Shown here piece by piece: positions 37,901 through 45,492 of a stretch of 64,000 nucleotides of DNA. This stretch comes from Kamptonema sp. UHCC 0994. Its GTDB lineage: Bacteria > Cyanobacteriota > Cyanobacteriia > Cyanobacteriales > Microcoleaceae. A program made the position numbers and the translations under genes. Under the pieces are notes generated by a model, which saw nothing but the letters and a program-made list of their open reading frames with translations, did no database searches and had not been told where the DNA came from. Each line of letters starts with the position of its first letter. The stretch's first letter is position 1. The DNA is taken from the NCBI RefSeq assembly GCF_029167235.1, contig NZ_JARFTR010000065.1, forward strand, positions 31,383 to 95,382, given 5' to 3'.

Positions 37901-38498
37901 TGAGCATTGCGCCTTTGGGTGTCCCTGTGGAACCCGATGTATATTGCAAAAATGCTAAGGTTTCTGCGTTAATTGAGGGTTTTTGCCAAGTGTCTTCGAT
38001 TCCGGGGGGGATTGTATCGGTAGTGAGCCAGTGTATAGCTCCGATTTTGTCTGCCAGCAAGGATTGCACTTGGGGCAAAATTGCTGTTGTGGTGAGGGCG
38101 ATCGCGGCTTGGGAATCGGTTGCAACTGCTACGGCTGTCTGAAGTCGGGCGGCGTGGCGTTGATTGCGGGGTGGGTAAGCTGGAACTGCGATCGCTCCAG
38201 CATACAAGCATCCGAAAAAAGCGGCAATATAATCGAGTCCGGGGGGATAAAGCAATAAGGCGCGTTCGCCGCTGATACCCAAAGCCTGAAGTTGAGCTGC
38301 GATCGCACGGCTGCGACGATCTAATTCGCTATATGTCAGGCGATCGCTTTCTGTTTCTCCGTCTTGCAGAAAGGTAAAAGCTAGTTGGTCAGGCTGGTAC
38401 AAGCACCTGTAGCGCAGTAGGTCTACACCTGTCGAATTGTTAGTGGAGATTTCTCGAAAGTCCTTGAAAAGTTTAGCCATTCTACTTTTTGCACTCAT
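34962..38498 (-). CDS. Starter protein: fatty-acyl-AMP ligase-ACP-C
   Basis: 1178 residues, first gene of the cluster. Residues ~20-590 are a FAAL-type adenylation domain: YTSGSTGTPKGAMLSH, WLPIYHDMGLIGG and YGMAEAALM are typical. The ACP has LGLDSLKVF. The C domain has HHIVADGWSMG and an intact catalytic motif, with a C-terminal helix (QELKEARLLKFKNVKRKAIE) like that of the free-standing C domain. FAALs activate free fatty acids as adenylates and load them on an ACP, so the product is N-acylated. The C domain joins the acyl chain to the first amino acid on the interface-A-PCP protein. AGGG precedes the ATG. The chain length cannot be read from the sequence. Confidence 0.95.
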   Translation of the reverse strand: MSAKSRMAKLFKDFREISTNNSTGVDLLRYRCLYQPDQLAFTFLQDGETESDRLTYSELDRRSRAIAAQLQALGISGERALLLYPPGLDYIAAFFGCLYAGAIAVPAYPPRNQRHAARLQTAVAVATDSQAAIALTTTAILPQVQSLLADKIGAIHWLTTDTIPPGIEDTWQKPSINAETLAFLQYTSGSTGTPKGAMLSHGNLLHNADMTQGLMGHSHTSKFVSWLPIYHDMGLIGGVLQPLYGGFPCIMMPPASFLQSPYRWLKAISDYQATTSGGPNFAYELCVQKITQQQRETLDLSSWNVAFNGAEPIRRDTLERFAAAFAPCGFRWEAFYPCYGMAEAALMISGGVCTASPAIKTVQGEALEKDRAIATSAESENVRTLVGCGQTLPDQKIAIANPETLTRCQPDEVGEIWVSGPSVGVGYWNRSEETERTFRAYLSDTGEGPFLRTGDLGFLQDGELFITGRAKDLIIIRGRNLYPQDIELTAECSHPALRSGGGAAFSVDVEDEEQLVVVQEVEFRQKPNVEEVTTAIRSAIAQIHGIQVYAVVTIAAGTIPKTSSGKIQRCVARADFLSGNLKVIGSSILQDFQTVDNEVHLTREQAIATPPTDRVPLVISYLQQQIAQVLRVPKSQVNPQQSAIALGLDSLKVFELQNRIETDLGTTVSAAELFESSSLSELAAQLCDRLATATPSLSPLLPAPRQAELPLSFAQQRLWFLNNLQPGNPFYNIAVAVELKGSLDVTALNHSFYEILQRQEALRTTFTTVSGQPIQTIAPTLTLALPVIDLRSFPETSREAEAQRLATQEAQQPFDLTTGPLLRVTLLQLGEAEYTLLLTVHHIVADGWSMGVFIQELAALYNAFASSQPSPLTPLPIQYADFAIWQRQWLQGEVLESQLTYWKQELNNLAVLQLPTDSAIPAIQTFQGLRVPFSLSKALTDALKVRSQQQEVSLFMTLLASFTTLLHWYSAQDDITVGTDIANRNQGETRQLIGFFVNQLVLRTNLSGNPTFDELLHRVRDRTLAAYAHQDLPFDKLVEVLNPERTLSRTPLFQVKLVLQAPLPPLALSGLSASVCEVDSHTAKYDLLLNLTDSDRGLTGWMEYSTDLFATASIARMLSLFEMLLNAIALQSEVKLSVIKEMLNTADQQWQIVKEQELKEARLLKFKNVKRKAIEQLA

Positions 38499-38654
38499 TG
38501 CAACCCTGAAATCTTGCAGTTTTGCGATCGCGTCGCTGATAACTGCGCTCTTCTCTCAAAAAGTCATTTTTAGCTATCGCTATAACTTATTGATAGTAGT
38601 TCTTGATTATTTTCAATACTGTAAGTCTAAAATCTTGGTTTTGCAAGTAGTAAT

Positions 38655-38669
38655 TGATAATTATTTTTA
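38655..38669. promoter_or_regulatory. Candidate Fur box
   Basis: TGATAATTATTTTTA matches the 7-1-7 Fur consensus TGATAATnATTATCA at 12 of 14 defined positions. It lies between the siderophore synthesis cluster and the receptor operon, where iron control is expected. The surroundings are AT-rich, so a chance match is possible. Confidence 0.4.
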
Positions 38670-38840
38670 AAGTAATTAGACAAAGGTGATAAGCTGCCTG
38701 CTAGTAATGATAGCGGACTCATACATTAAAATCCTTAAAAACAAGGGTTCCTGGAGTTTAGACTGAAACAGTCAGACCGCCGTGCGTCCAAAATTCCCAG
38801 CAGATAGCAGCGTGTAGCTTCATAAAAGTTGATAAGTATT

Positions 38841-38867
38841 AGCAATAAAGAAATTTTGCTTATTGCT
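38841..38867. promoter_or_regulatory. Inverted repeat in the divergent region
   Basis: AGCAATAA and TTATTGCT are perfect 8-bp arms around an 11-bp centre. It could be an operator or a stem-loop. No regulator can be named. Confidence 0.3.
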
Positions 38868-39146
38868 TGACATTAGCAGCACCCTTATTTTATTTTGATG
38901 AAGCTACTGCAAATGATTAGTGATAAATCGCTGGGTTGTTGACCAAATCCGAGTGCATCGTCGCTCGTGTCAAAAAACTAGATTCAAACTGCGACCACAG
39001 ATAGCTGCGCCTGTTACTCACAGGCCTTAGTTTTCGTGTTTGCTTGGGTAGGTTTTCAGCAGAGTACAAGTCGGGAGTGCAGCTCAATCGGTGCATTCAC
39101 TCTTACAGATGGTGTAGCAGCTCAAGTTTTTAAGTGTGTGGTGTGA

Positions 39147-42131
39147 ATGAAAATGAAACTGCGTTTACCTTTTTTATGTGTTGCACTGCTGGGCGTTGGT
39201 ATCATGCCAGTAGCAGCAGCAGAGCCAAGAAATTTTGCTGATAGCGCTAACTCTGACTCTGCTGAAGCTGTGCCCGCGATCGCCCTCGATCCCAGTTCAG
39301 TAAATCCCTTAAAAGCGGACGATCGCACTCAATGGTGGGCGATCGCTTCTGTCATCCCGTCCTCAAAACCCATCGCAGAAAAGCCGTCATCGGCAAGTGA
39401 GGAGTTAGAAGTCAACTTACCTGTAGAAAACCTCGACCCAAAACCCAATCGTGACTCGATAGTTGCTTTAGAATACAGTAGAAATCTCCAAAAAAGCCCT
39501 TCAAAAACAGGTAGGATAGCTGCTTCGCAAGAGTTATTAGAGATATCTCATAGCGATCGCCCGAATCCTACTCCTAATATTGAACCAACAACAGCACAGC
39601 CAACAGCACCAATAGCAGAAATACCAAAACTCAGCGAAATTCAACAACCTAACACCAGTGTTGATGGATTATTTCAGCGATCGCAACCAAGCTTTACCTT
39701 TTCTTCGGGAGTCCAAATCTCTCAATCAGTCGTACAAGTAACAGGCGTGCGCCTGAATCCAACAGATACAGGTTTAGAAGTCATCCTAGAAACCGAAGCA
39801 GGTCAATCACTGCAAGCTATTACCAGAACAGAAGGCAAAACCGCGATCGCCGACATCGAAAATGCTCAACTAGCTTTACCATCAGGTGGGGAATTTCGGG
39901 CTCGAAATCCAGATCAAGGAATTGTTGAGGTGAGAGTAACTCAGCTTGAAGGTTCGCGCATCCGAGTCACCGTCACCGGAGAAAAAGTAGCACCACCCGC
40001 GCAAGTAGTAAAAAGCGATCGCGGTTTAGTTTTCAGCGTGACTCCTGAAGGTACTGATGAAATTAATATCGTCGTGACCGCCACGCGCACCGAAGAAGCT
40101 ATAGAAAATATACCGCGATCGGTGACAGTCGTTACCCGTGCAGAAGTTGAGGAACAAACTCCCGTATCGCGCAGCCTCCAAGATATTCTCAGTCGAGAAG
40201 TTCCAGGCTTAGGATCTTCGACTCAATCTCGAAATCAATTTGGGCAAAACCTGCGTGGTCGCGGTATTTCTGTCTTAGTTGACGGCGTACCCCTGAGTAC
40301 CAATACTCAACCAAGAGGACTGCAAACTATTTCTCCTAATGCGATCGAGCGAGTTGAAGTCGTTCGCGGCCCCAATGCGATCTACGGAAGTCAGGCCACA
40401 GGCGGAACGATCAACATTATTACACGGCGGCCGAGCGAAAATCGGCTATCTCAACAGTCAGAAATAGGGCTAAGCGCTGCTGCTGGCGACCAACGGTTTT
40501 TAGAAAGCGGCAGTTTTGGCAATTACATCTCACATTCTATATCCGGTACAGAAGGCGATTTCAACTACGCCGTTGCCTTTTCGCGAGAGAGCACTGGTAC
40601 TTTTTATGATGCTGAAGGCGATCGCATTTTTAACGATCGCCCCTTAGATCAAAGCGTGACTTTCAATGTCTTAGCTAAAGTAGGAGTAGACCTAGACCCT
40701 CAACAGCGCTTACAACTAACATTCAATCACTACAGTTCTAGCCAAGTCGATAACGAATATATCAACGATTTGAGCGTCAATACTCGCCCAGCCGGAACAG
40801 AAAAAGCCCGTGCTTTGAAAGTAGGAGAACTAGAGTTTATTGACTCTACACCCCCAAGAGATCGCAATACTCTCGTTAACTTTACCTATACCAATGATCG
40901 ACTTTTTGGTAGTCGCGTTCAGGCTCAAGCTTACTATCGGTACAACACTCTAAATTTTTTCCCAGCAGATTTTCGGGAGGCTTTTTTTGAAAACATTACT
41001 TTTGGACAAGTAGAACATCAAAATTGGGGCGGTCGCTTGCAGATAGAAACTCCTTTATTTAGTCGAGCTAATTTACTTTGGGGAGTTGATTATGATAGCG
41101 AGTACAACACAGTTGTGCAAGATATTTTCGATCCTGAAGCCTTCGATGAAAGCGGCGGTCGAGTTTACCGAAAAATTAACGAACGTACCGAGATCCCGCG
41201 TTACGATCTCAGTCAGTTAGGTTTGTTTGCTCAGTTGCAATGGGAGATTAGCGATAACTTTATCGTCAGCGGCGGATTGCGTCACCAACGCATCGGTTTT
41301 AGTGTTGACGACTACACTACTTTCCCAGGTAATGAGAATATTGAAGGCGGAGATTTAGACTTTAATAATACCGTCTTTAATATCGGCGCTGTCTATAAGA
41401 TATCAGACAGATTTAATGTATTTGCTAACTTTGCCCAAGGTTTTAGCATCCCAGATTTTGGTAATCTTCTACGCCGTCCGCCAGCAGGATTTTCAATTAG
41501 AGGAGATTTTCAAGAGGTAGAAGCGATAAAAGTTGATAACTACGAAATTGGAGTACGCGGCAATTGGCAACAACTACAAGCGTCTATTTCTGGTTTTTAC
41601 AATACCTCTGAATTGGGGGAAAGTTTCATATTAGACAATCGCGGTTTTCCAATCGGAATTAATCGGGCTCCGCAACGAATCTATGGGATTGAAGGAACTC
41701 TTGATTGGCAGCCAGGAGGGGGATGGCAATTCGGTGGTACTGCGACTTGGCAAGAAGGTGAAAATGATGTTAACGAAGATGGAGATTATTTACCTCTTAA
41801 TAGTAGTACCATTTCTCCGCTGAAGTTAACGGCTTATATTGAGCATCAAACTACTCCTAGCTGGCGCAACCGATTGCAACTGGTTTATATCGGAAATCGC
41901 GATCGCGCTTTTGATGAAGGAGTTGACCCTGCGGATATCGATAGTTATTTGGTATTGGACTATATCGGTAGTATCCAAATTGGGCCAGGTACGTTAAATG
42001 TTGGTATTGAGAATTTGTTGGACACCCAATATTTCCCAGTTCAGTTTCAACGTGCCGGTGGTTTTGATAATTCTGAAAGGTTTGCGGCTAGAGGTAGAAG
42101 TCTTAATGTTCGCTACATTATTAATTGGTAA
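39147..42131 (+). CDS. TonB-dependent siderophore receptor with N-terminal AMIN domain
   Basis: 994 residues. A signal peptide (to about AAAEP, residue ~27) is followed by a low-complexity stretch and an AMIN domain (~190-300), a common addition to cyanobacterial receptors that probably binds the cell wall. The likely TonB box is INIVVTATR (~305). The plug (~310-430) has RGPNAIYGSQATGGTINIIT. A beta-barrel follows, ending NVRYIINW with the C-terminal aromatic residue typical of outer-membrane proteins. It should import the ferric siderophore made by the divergent cluster. It is the first gene of a five-gene plus-strand run. The ATG has no clear RBS. Iron-siderophore specificity is inferred from context. 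Confidence 0.95.
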   Translation: MKMKLRLPFLCVALLGVGIMPVAAAEPRNFADSANSDSAEAVPAIALDPSSVNPLKADDRTQWWAIASVIPSSKPIAEKPSSASEELEVNLPVENLDPKPNRDSIVALEYSRNLQKSPSKTGRIAASQELLEISHSDRPNPTPNIEPTTAQPTAPIAEIPKLSEIQQPNTSVDGLFQRSQPSFTFSSGVQISQSVVQVTGVRLNPTDTGLEVILETEAGQSLQAITRTEGKTAIADIENAQLALPSGGEFRARNPDQGIVEVRVTQLEGSRIRVTVTGEKVAPPAQVVKSDRGLVFSVTPEGTDEINIVVTATRTEEAIENIPRSVTVVTRAEVEEQTPVSRSLQDILSREVPGLGSSTQSRNQFGQNLRGRGISVLVDGVPLSTNTQPRGLQTISPNAIERVEVVRGPNAIYGSQATGGTINIITRRPSENRLSQQSEIGLSAAAGDQRFLESGSFGNYISHSISGTEGDFNYAVAFSRESTGTFYDAEGDRIFNDRPLDQSVTFNVLAKVGVDLDPQQRLQLTFNHYSSSQVDNEYINDLSVNTRPAGTEKARALKVGELEFIDSTPPRDRNTLVNFTYTNDRLFGSRVQAQAYYRYNTLNFFPADFREAFFENITFGQVEHQNWGGRLQIETPLFSRANLLWGVDYDSEYNTVVQDIFDPEAFDESGGRVYRKINERTEIPRYDLSQLGLFAQLQWEISDNFIVSGGLRHQRIGFSVDDYTTFPGNENIEGGDLDFNNTVFNIGAVYKISDRFNVFANFAQGFSIPDFGNLLRRPPAGFSIRGDFQEVEAIKVDNYEIGVRGNWQQLQASISGFYNTSELGESFILDNRGFPIGINRAPQRIYGIEGTLDWQPGGGWQFGGTATWQEGENDVNEDGDYLPLNSSTISPLKLTAYIEHQTTPSWRNRLQLVYIGNRDRAFDEGVDPADIDSYLVLDYIGSIQIGPGTLNVGIENLLDTQYFPVQFQRAGGFDNSERFAARGRSLNVRYIINW

Positions 42132-42372
42132 TGGCTAATTGGTAATGGCTAATGGCTAATTGCTAATGGCTAATTGCTAATCAACAAGATTTTAGCACAG
42201 GCTTTATCCGTAGGCGATCGCGACTCATCATTGGTGTTAACTTAACGTTAAACCTTGAGTCTGACAGGGGTTAAAACCCTTTCAGACTCAAGGCTTAAGT
42301 AGTAACCACTCAAAGGTTTTAAGACTTTCAGATATCACTGAAAAATGACTATAACTTTCTAGGAAAAAGCAG
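42132..42372. repeat. Repeat-containing gap after the receptor gene
   Basis: Begins with tandem TAATGGCTAATTG-like units (about 42129-42181). An inverted repeat follows with CCTTGAGTCTGA and TCAGACTCAAGG arms (42253-42293) around CAGGGGTTAAAACCC, possibly a transcription attenuator. No gene is seen. Confidence 0.6.
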
Positions 42373-43239
42373 ATGATTAAAATCAATTCACTGGAAACTA
42401 ATACAGGTAAAATTATTGAGGGTGACGACAGTTGCTCAAATATTTTCCAACTTTCACTAACAGAAATTAGAGAATTGTTTAAATCATGCGGTCTAATTTT
42501 TTTTCGAGGATTTGCCGTCGATCGACAACAGTTTCAAAAATTTGCCGAACAATTTAGCTCTAAATTCGTTCGCGATGATGTCAAAATTAGAGCTGATACA
42601 AGCGATGGAGCCATCCATCTTATAAATGAAGGAATGGGGTATATTGCTCCTCATGCTGAAGGTGCTACTACCCCTTTACGACCCGATGCTGTTTGGTTTT
42701 GTTGTGATGTGCCGGCAGCGGATGGTGGGGAAACTTTATTTTGGGACGGCGTACAAGTCTGGTCAGAATTAAGTGAAGAATTACAGCAGTTATTTGTGAA
42801 TAAGAAAAACAAATTTATTCACAATATACCTGTTGCTAACTGGAAGCATTTTTTAGGAGAAAATGCAACGATTGTTGATGTTGAAAAAGCTCTTAATAAT
42901 TTTGAAGGTATCCAATATACAATCAATGATGACCAGTCTGTTACTCTAGCTTATGTTTGTTCTGCTGTGGTAAAAACAAAGTATGGTAATGATGACTCTT
43001 TTGCTAATGGTATTATCAATGAACACAGAACTAGAAAGGTAATTTTTGAAGACGATTCCCCGATTCCTGATGCGGCTATCGATGAAATCAAGGAAGTTAT
43101 GGATAGGCTGACGATTGGAATCTCCTGGCAATCCGGTGATTTAGTAATGATTGACAATTCAAGATTTTTGCATGGCCGACAAGCTTTTACTGACAGTCGG
43201 CGTAAGATTTTTTTTGCCAATAGTATGCTGAATTTTTGA
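42373..43239 (+). CDS. TauD/TfdA-family 2-oxoglutarate oxygenase in the uptake operon
   Basis: 288 residues, clearly different from the three cluster hydroxylases: it is shorter and has HAE (APHAEGATTPLRPD) as the first iron-ligand motif, with a distal His in SRFLHGRQAF. It has AADGGETLFWDG in the family's conserved loop. AGGA lies eight bases before the ATG. Its place between a siderophore receptor and an acylase suggests it acts on the siderophore (late tailoring or breakdown) or on a free precursor. No partner interface domain is next to it, so on-line Asp hydroxylation is less likely. The substrate is unknown. Confidence 0.85.
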   Translation: MIKINSLETNTGKIIEGDDSCSNIFQLSLTEIRELFKSCGLIFFRGFAVDRQQFQKFAEQFSSKFVRDDVKIRADTSDGAIHLINEGMGYIAPHAEGATTPLRPDAVWFCCDVPAADGGETLFWDGVQVWSELSEELQQLFVNKKNKFIHNIPVANWKHFLGENATIVDVEKALNNFEGIQYTINDDQSVTLAYVCSAVVKTKYGNDDSFANGIINEHRTRKVIFEDDSPIPDAAIDEIKEVMDRLTIGISWQSGDLVMIDNSRFLHGRQAFTDSRRKIFFANSMLNF

Positions 43240-43337
43240 GTTTAAATTTCTTCCCCTAGCCCCTAACCCATCTCCCCTCTATTCCCCCTCTCCCCCATCT
43301 TTCCCTAGCCCCTCTTCGTAGCCTCTACAACGAAAAA

Positions 43338-45485
43338 ATGTTTGCAAATTCCTCACAACTAGCTCGTTTTAAAAGTAAGTCATCCCTACTTTTACCATTT
43401 ATTTTTGGTCTGATTATTGTCTTATTTACGAGTCAATATAGTTTTGCCATCGACCCGAATCGTGCTGAAATTCTCTGGGACACTTATGGAATTCCTCATG
43501 TTTATGCCCAAGATACAAAAAGCCTTTTTCGTGCCTTTGGTTGGGCACAGATGCAAAGTCACGGCAATCTGATTTTGCGCCTCTATGGACAAGCGAGAGG
43601 AAGGGCAGCAGAATACTGGGGAGAAAAATATTTAGAATCAGATCGATGGGTACGAATGATGGGAATTCCTATTCGCGCTGAGTCTTGGTACGATGCACAA
43701 AATCCAACTTTTCGCAGCTATCTTGATGCTTTTGCTGCGGGAATTAATAGTTATGCCGAAGAACATGGCGATCGCATAGACGATGAACTTAAAGCCGTGC
43801 TGCCAATTAATGGGGTAGACTTGCTGGCTCATACTCAGCGGGTGTTGAACTTCACGTTTGTAGTTAATCCTCAACAAGTGAAGGGCATTAACGATCGCTT
43901 ATTGGGATCTAATGGCTGGGCGATCGCACCTTCCCATTCTGCGACTGGCAATGCGATGCTGCTAGCAAACCCGCATCTTCCCTGGTCAGATTTATTTCTT
44001 TGGTTTGAATCACAGCTAACAGCACCCGGCATTAATGCTTATGGTGCCTCCTTGGTTGGCATCCCAGTGCTGACAATAGCCTTCAATGACTCTCTGGGCT
44101 GGACTCACACGGTGAACAGACATGATGGTTGGGATACCTACGAACTGACGCTGGCAGATAGTGGCTATCGCTTAGACGGTAAAATCCAAGCTTTTGAAAC
44201 AGAAGCACAAATCCTTAAAGTCAAGCAGGATGGAGGTTCTCAGCGCTCAGAACTATTGACGGTGCTACATTCTATTTACGGGCCGGTTGTTGCTCAGAAA
44301 GACGGTAAGGCTGTGGCGCTGCGCGTTGTGGGCCTCGATCGGCCGGGGGCGTTAGAGGAGTGGTGGAATATGGCGCGATCGCATAATTTAAGTGAATTTG
44401 AGGCCGCGATCGCACCGTTACAAATTCCCATGTTCACGGTGTTATACGCAGATCGAGACGGGCACATCATGCACCTGTTCAACGGTCAAGTTCCAAAGCG
44501 GCCCGGCGGCGACTTTAAATACTGGCAAGGGGTTATACCTGGCGACACATCAAGTACGCTATGGACGAAAATTCATCCCTATCAAGATTTGCCGCGCGCG
44601 ATCGATCCTCCTAGCGGCTGGTTGCAAAATGCAAACGATCCACCTTGGACAACCACATTTCCCCAGGCGATCGATCCCGATCGTTATCCACCTTATATGT
44701 CATCTCGCGGCCCAATGTCTTTTCGAGCTCAGCGCTCTGCGAGGATGCTGATTGAAGATGAAAAAATCTCGTTTGAAGAAATGATTGAGTACAAGCACTC
44801 AACGCGCATGGAATTAGCCGATCGCTTACTGGACGATCTGATCGGCGCTACTCAGCAGCAGGACAATAAATTAGCCCGTCGTGCCGCTGACGTGCTGGCT
44901 GTCTGGGATCGCAAGGCGGATGCGGATAGTCGCGGTGCGGTGCTTTTCGCTGCTTGGGTTCAAGAGATGGGTTCCCCTATCTCGTTTGCTATTCCTTGGA
45001 ATGAAGACTTACCAATGACTACGCCTGACGGTTTGGCAGATCCCGCTGCTGCTGTGAAGGCCCTTGCTGCTGCTGCCAGCAAGGTAGAAGCTGCTTATGG
45101 AGCGCTGGATGTGCCTTGGGGAGATGTTTTCCGGTTACAATCCGACGCTACGAATTTGCCAGCAAGTGGAGGGCCAAGCAACTTGGGTATTTTTCGGGTA
45201 TTCAGTTTTGCTACCACCAAAGATAATCGGTTTCGAGCTGTTGAAGGCGATAGTTACGTGGCAGTGGTGGAGTTTTCCAATCCAGTGCGGGCAATGGTAC
45301 TAACGAGCTACGGCAACTCGACGATGGTTAATTCAGCGCAGAGTGGCGAGCAGTTGCAGCTATTGGCGAGTCAAGGTTTGCGACCGGTTTGGCGATCGCG
45401 TACAGAAATTGAATCTCACTTAGCAAAGCGGGAGGTGTTTTCTGGGTCAGATCGAGCCGTTCAAAGTACCAATTATCAATTGTGA
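43338..45485 (+). CDS. Penicillin-acylase-family Ntn hydrolase, PvdQ-like
   Basis: 715 residues. An N-terminal signal/anchor helix (~16-37) points to the periplasm. Family features are WDTYGIPHVYA near the start of the mature chain and LLGSNGWAIAP, where Ser191 after Gly is the predicted autocatalytic N-terminal nucleophile of the beta subunit, followed by LLANPHLPW. PvdQ, a family member, removes the fatty acid from the pyoverdine precursor in the Pseudomonas periplasm. The FAAL starter here makes an N-acyl product, and this gene sits 8 bp before a PepSY-type gene in the siderophore operon, so siderophore deacylation is the leading idea. The family also includes acyl-homoserine-lactone acylases such as AiiC of Anabaena, which stay possible. 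Confidence 0.9.
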   Translation: MFANSSQLARFKSKSSLLLPFIFGLIIVLFTSQYSFAIDPNRAEILWDTYGIPHVYAQDTKSLFRAFGWAQMQSHGNLILRLYGQARGRAAEYWGEKYLESDRWVRMMGIPIRAESWYDAQNPTFRSYLDAFAAGINSYAEEHGDRIDDELKAVLPINGVDLLAHTQRVLNFTFVVNPQQVKGINDRLLGSNGWAIAPSHSATGNAMLLANPHLPWSDLFLWFESQLTAPGINAYGASLVGIPVLTIAFNDSLGWTHTVNRHDGWDTYELTLADSGYRLDGKIQAFETEAQILKVKQDGGSQRSELLTVLHSIYGPVVAQKDGKAVALRVVGLDRPGALEEWWNMARSHNLSEFEAAIAPLQIPMFTVLYADRDGHIMHLFNGQVPKRPGGDFKYWQGVIPGDTSSTLWTKIHPYQDLPRAIDPPSGWLQNANDPPWTTTFPQAIDPDRYPPYMSSRGPMSFRAQRSARMLIEDEKISFEEMIEYKHSTRMELADRLLDDLIGATQQQDNKLARRAADVLAVWDRKADADSRGAVLFAAWVQEMGSPISFAIPWNEDLPMTTPDGLADPAAAVKALAAAASKVEAAYGALDVPWGDVFRLQSDATNLPASGGPSNLGIFRVFSFATTKDNRFRAVEGDSYVAVVEFSNPVRAMVLTSYGNSTMVNSAQSGEQLQLLASQGLRPVWRSRTEIESHLAKREVFSGSDRAVQSTNYQL

Positions 45486-45492
45486 GGTACTT

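Larger units (their letters stand above)
38499..39146. other. Divergent control region between biosynthesis and uptake operons
   Basis: 648 bp without a supported gene. It must hold both promoters. The part near the cluster is AT-rich and contains the candidate Fur box at 38655. An inverted repeat (AGCAATAA...TTATTGCT, 38841-38867) lies in the middle. The last ~200 bp before the receptor look like a long leader with weak stem-loop potential. I could not fix either promoter with confidence. Confidence 0.6.

Noticed and set aside
38950..39146. Riboswitch ahead of the receptor gene
   Set aside because: Some stem-loop potential (GAGTG...CACTC) but no match to a riboswitch core that I could recognise.
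43338..45485. Beta-lactam resistance or penicillin G acylase role
   Set aside because: The context is a siderophore receptor, PepSY protein and exporter with an N-acylated product; family members with PvdQ-like roles fit better.
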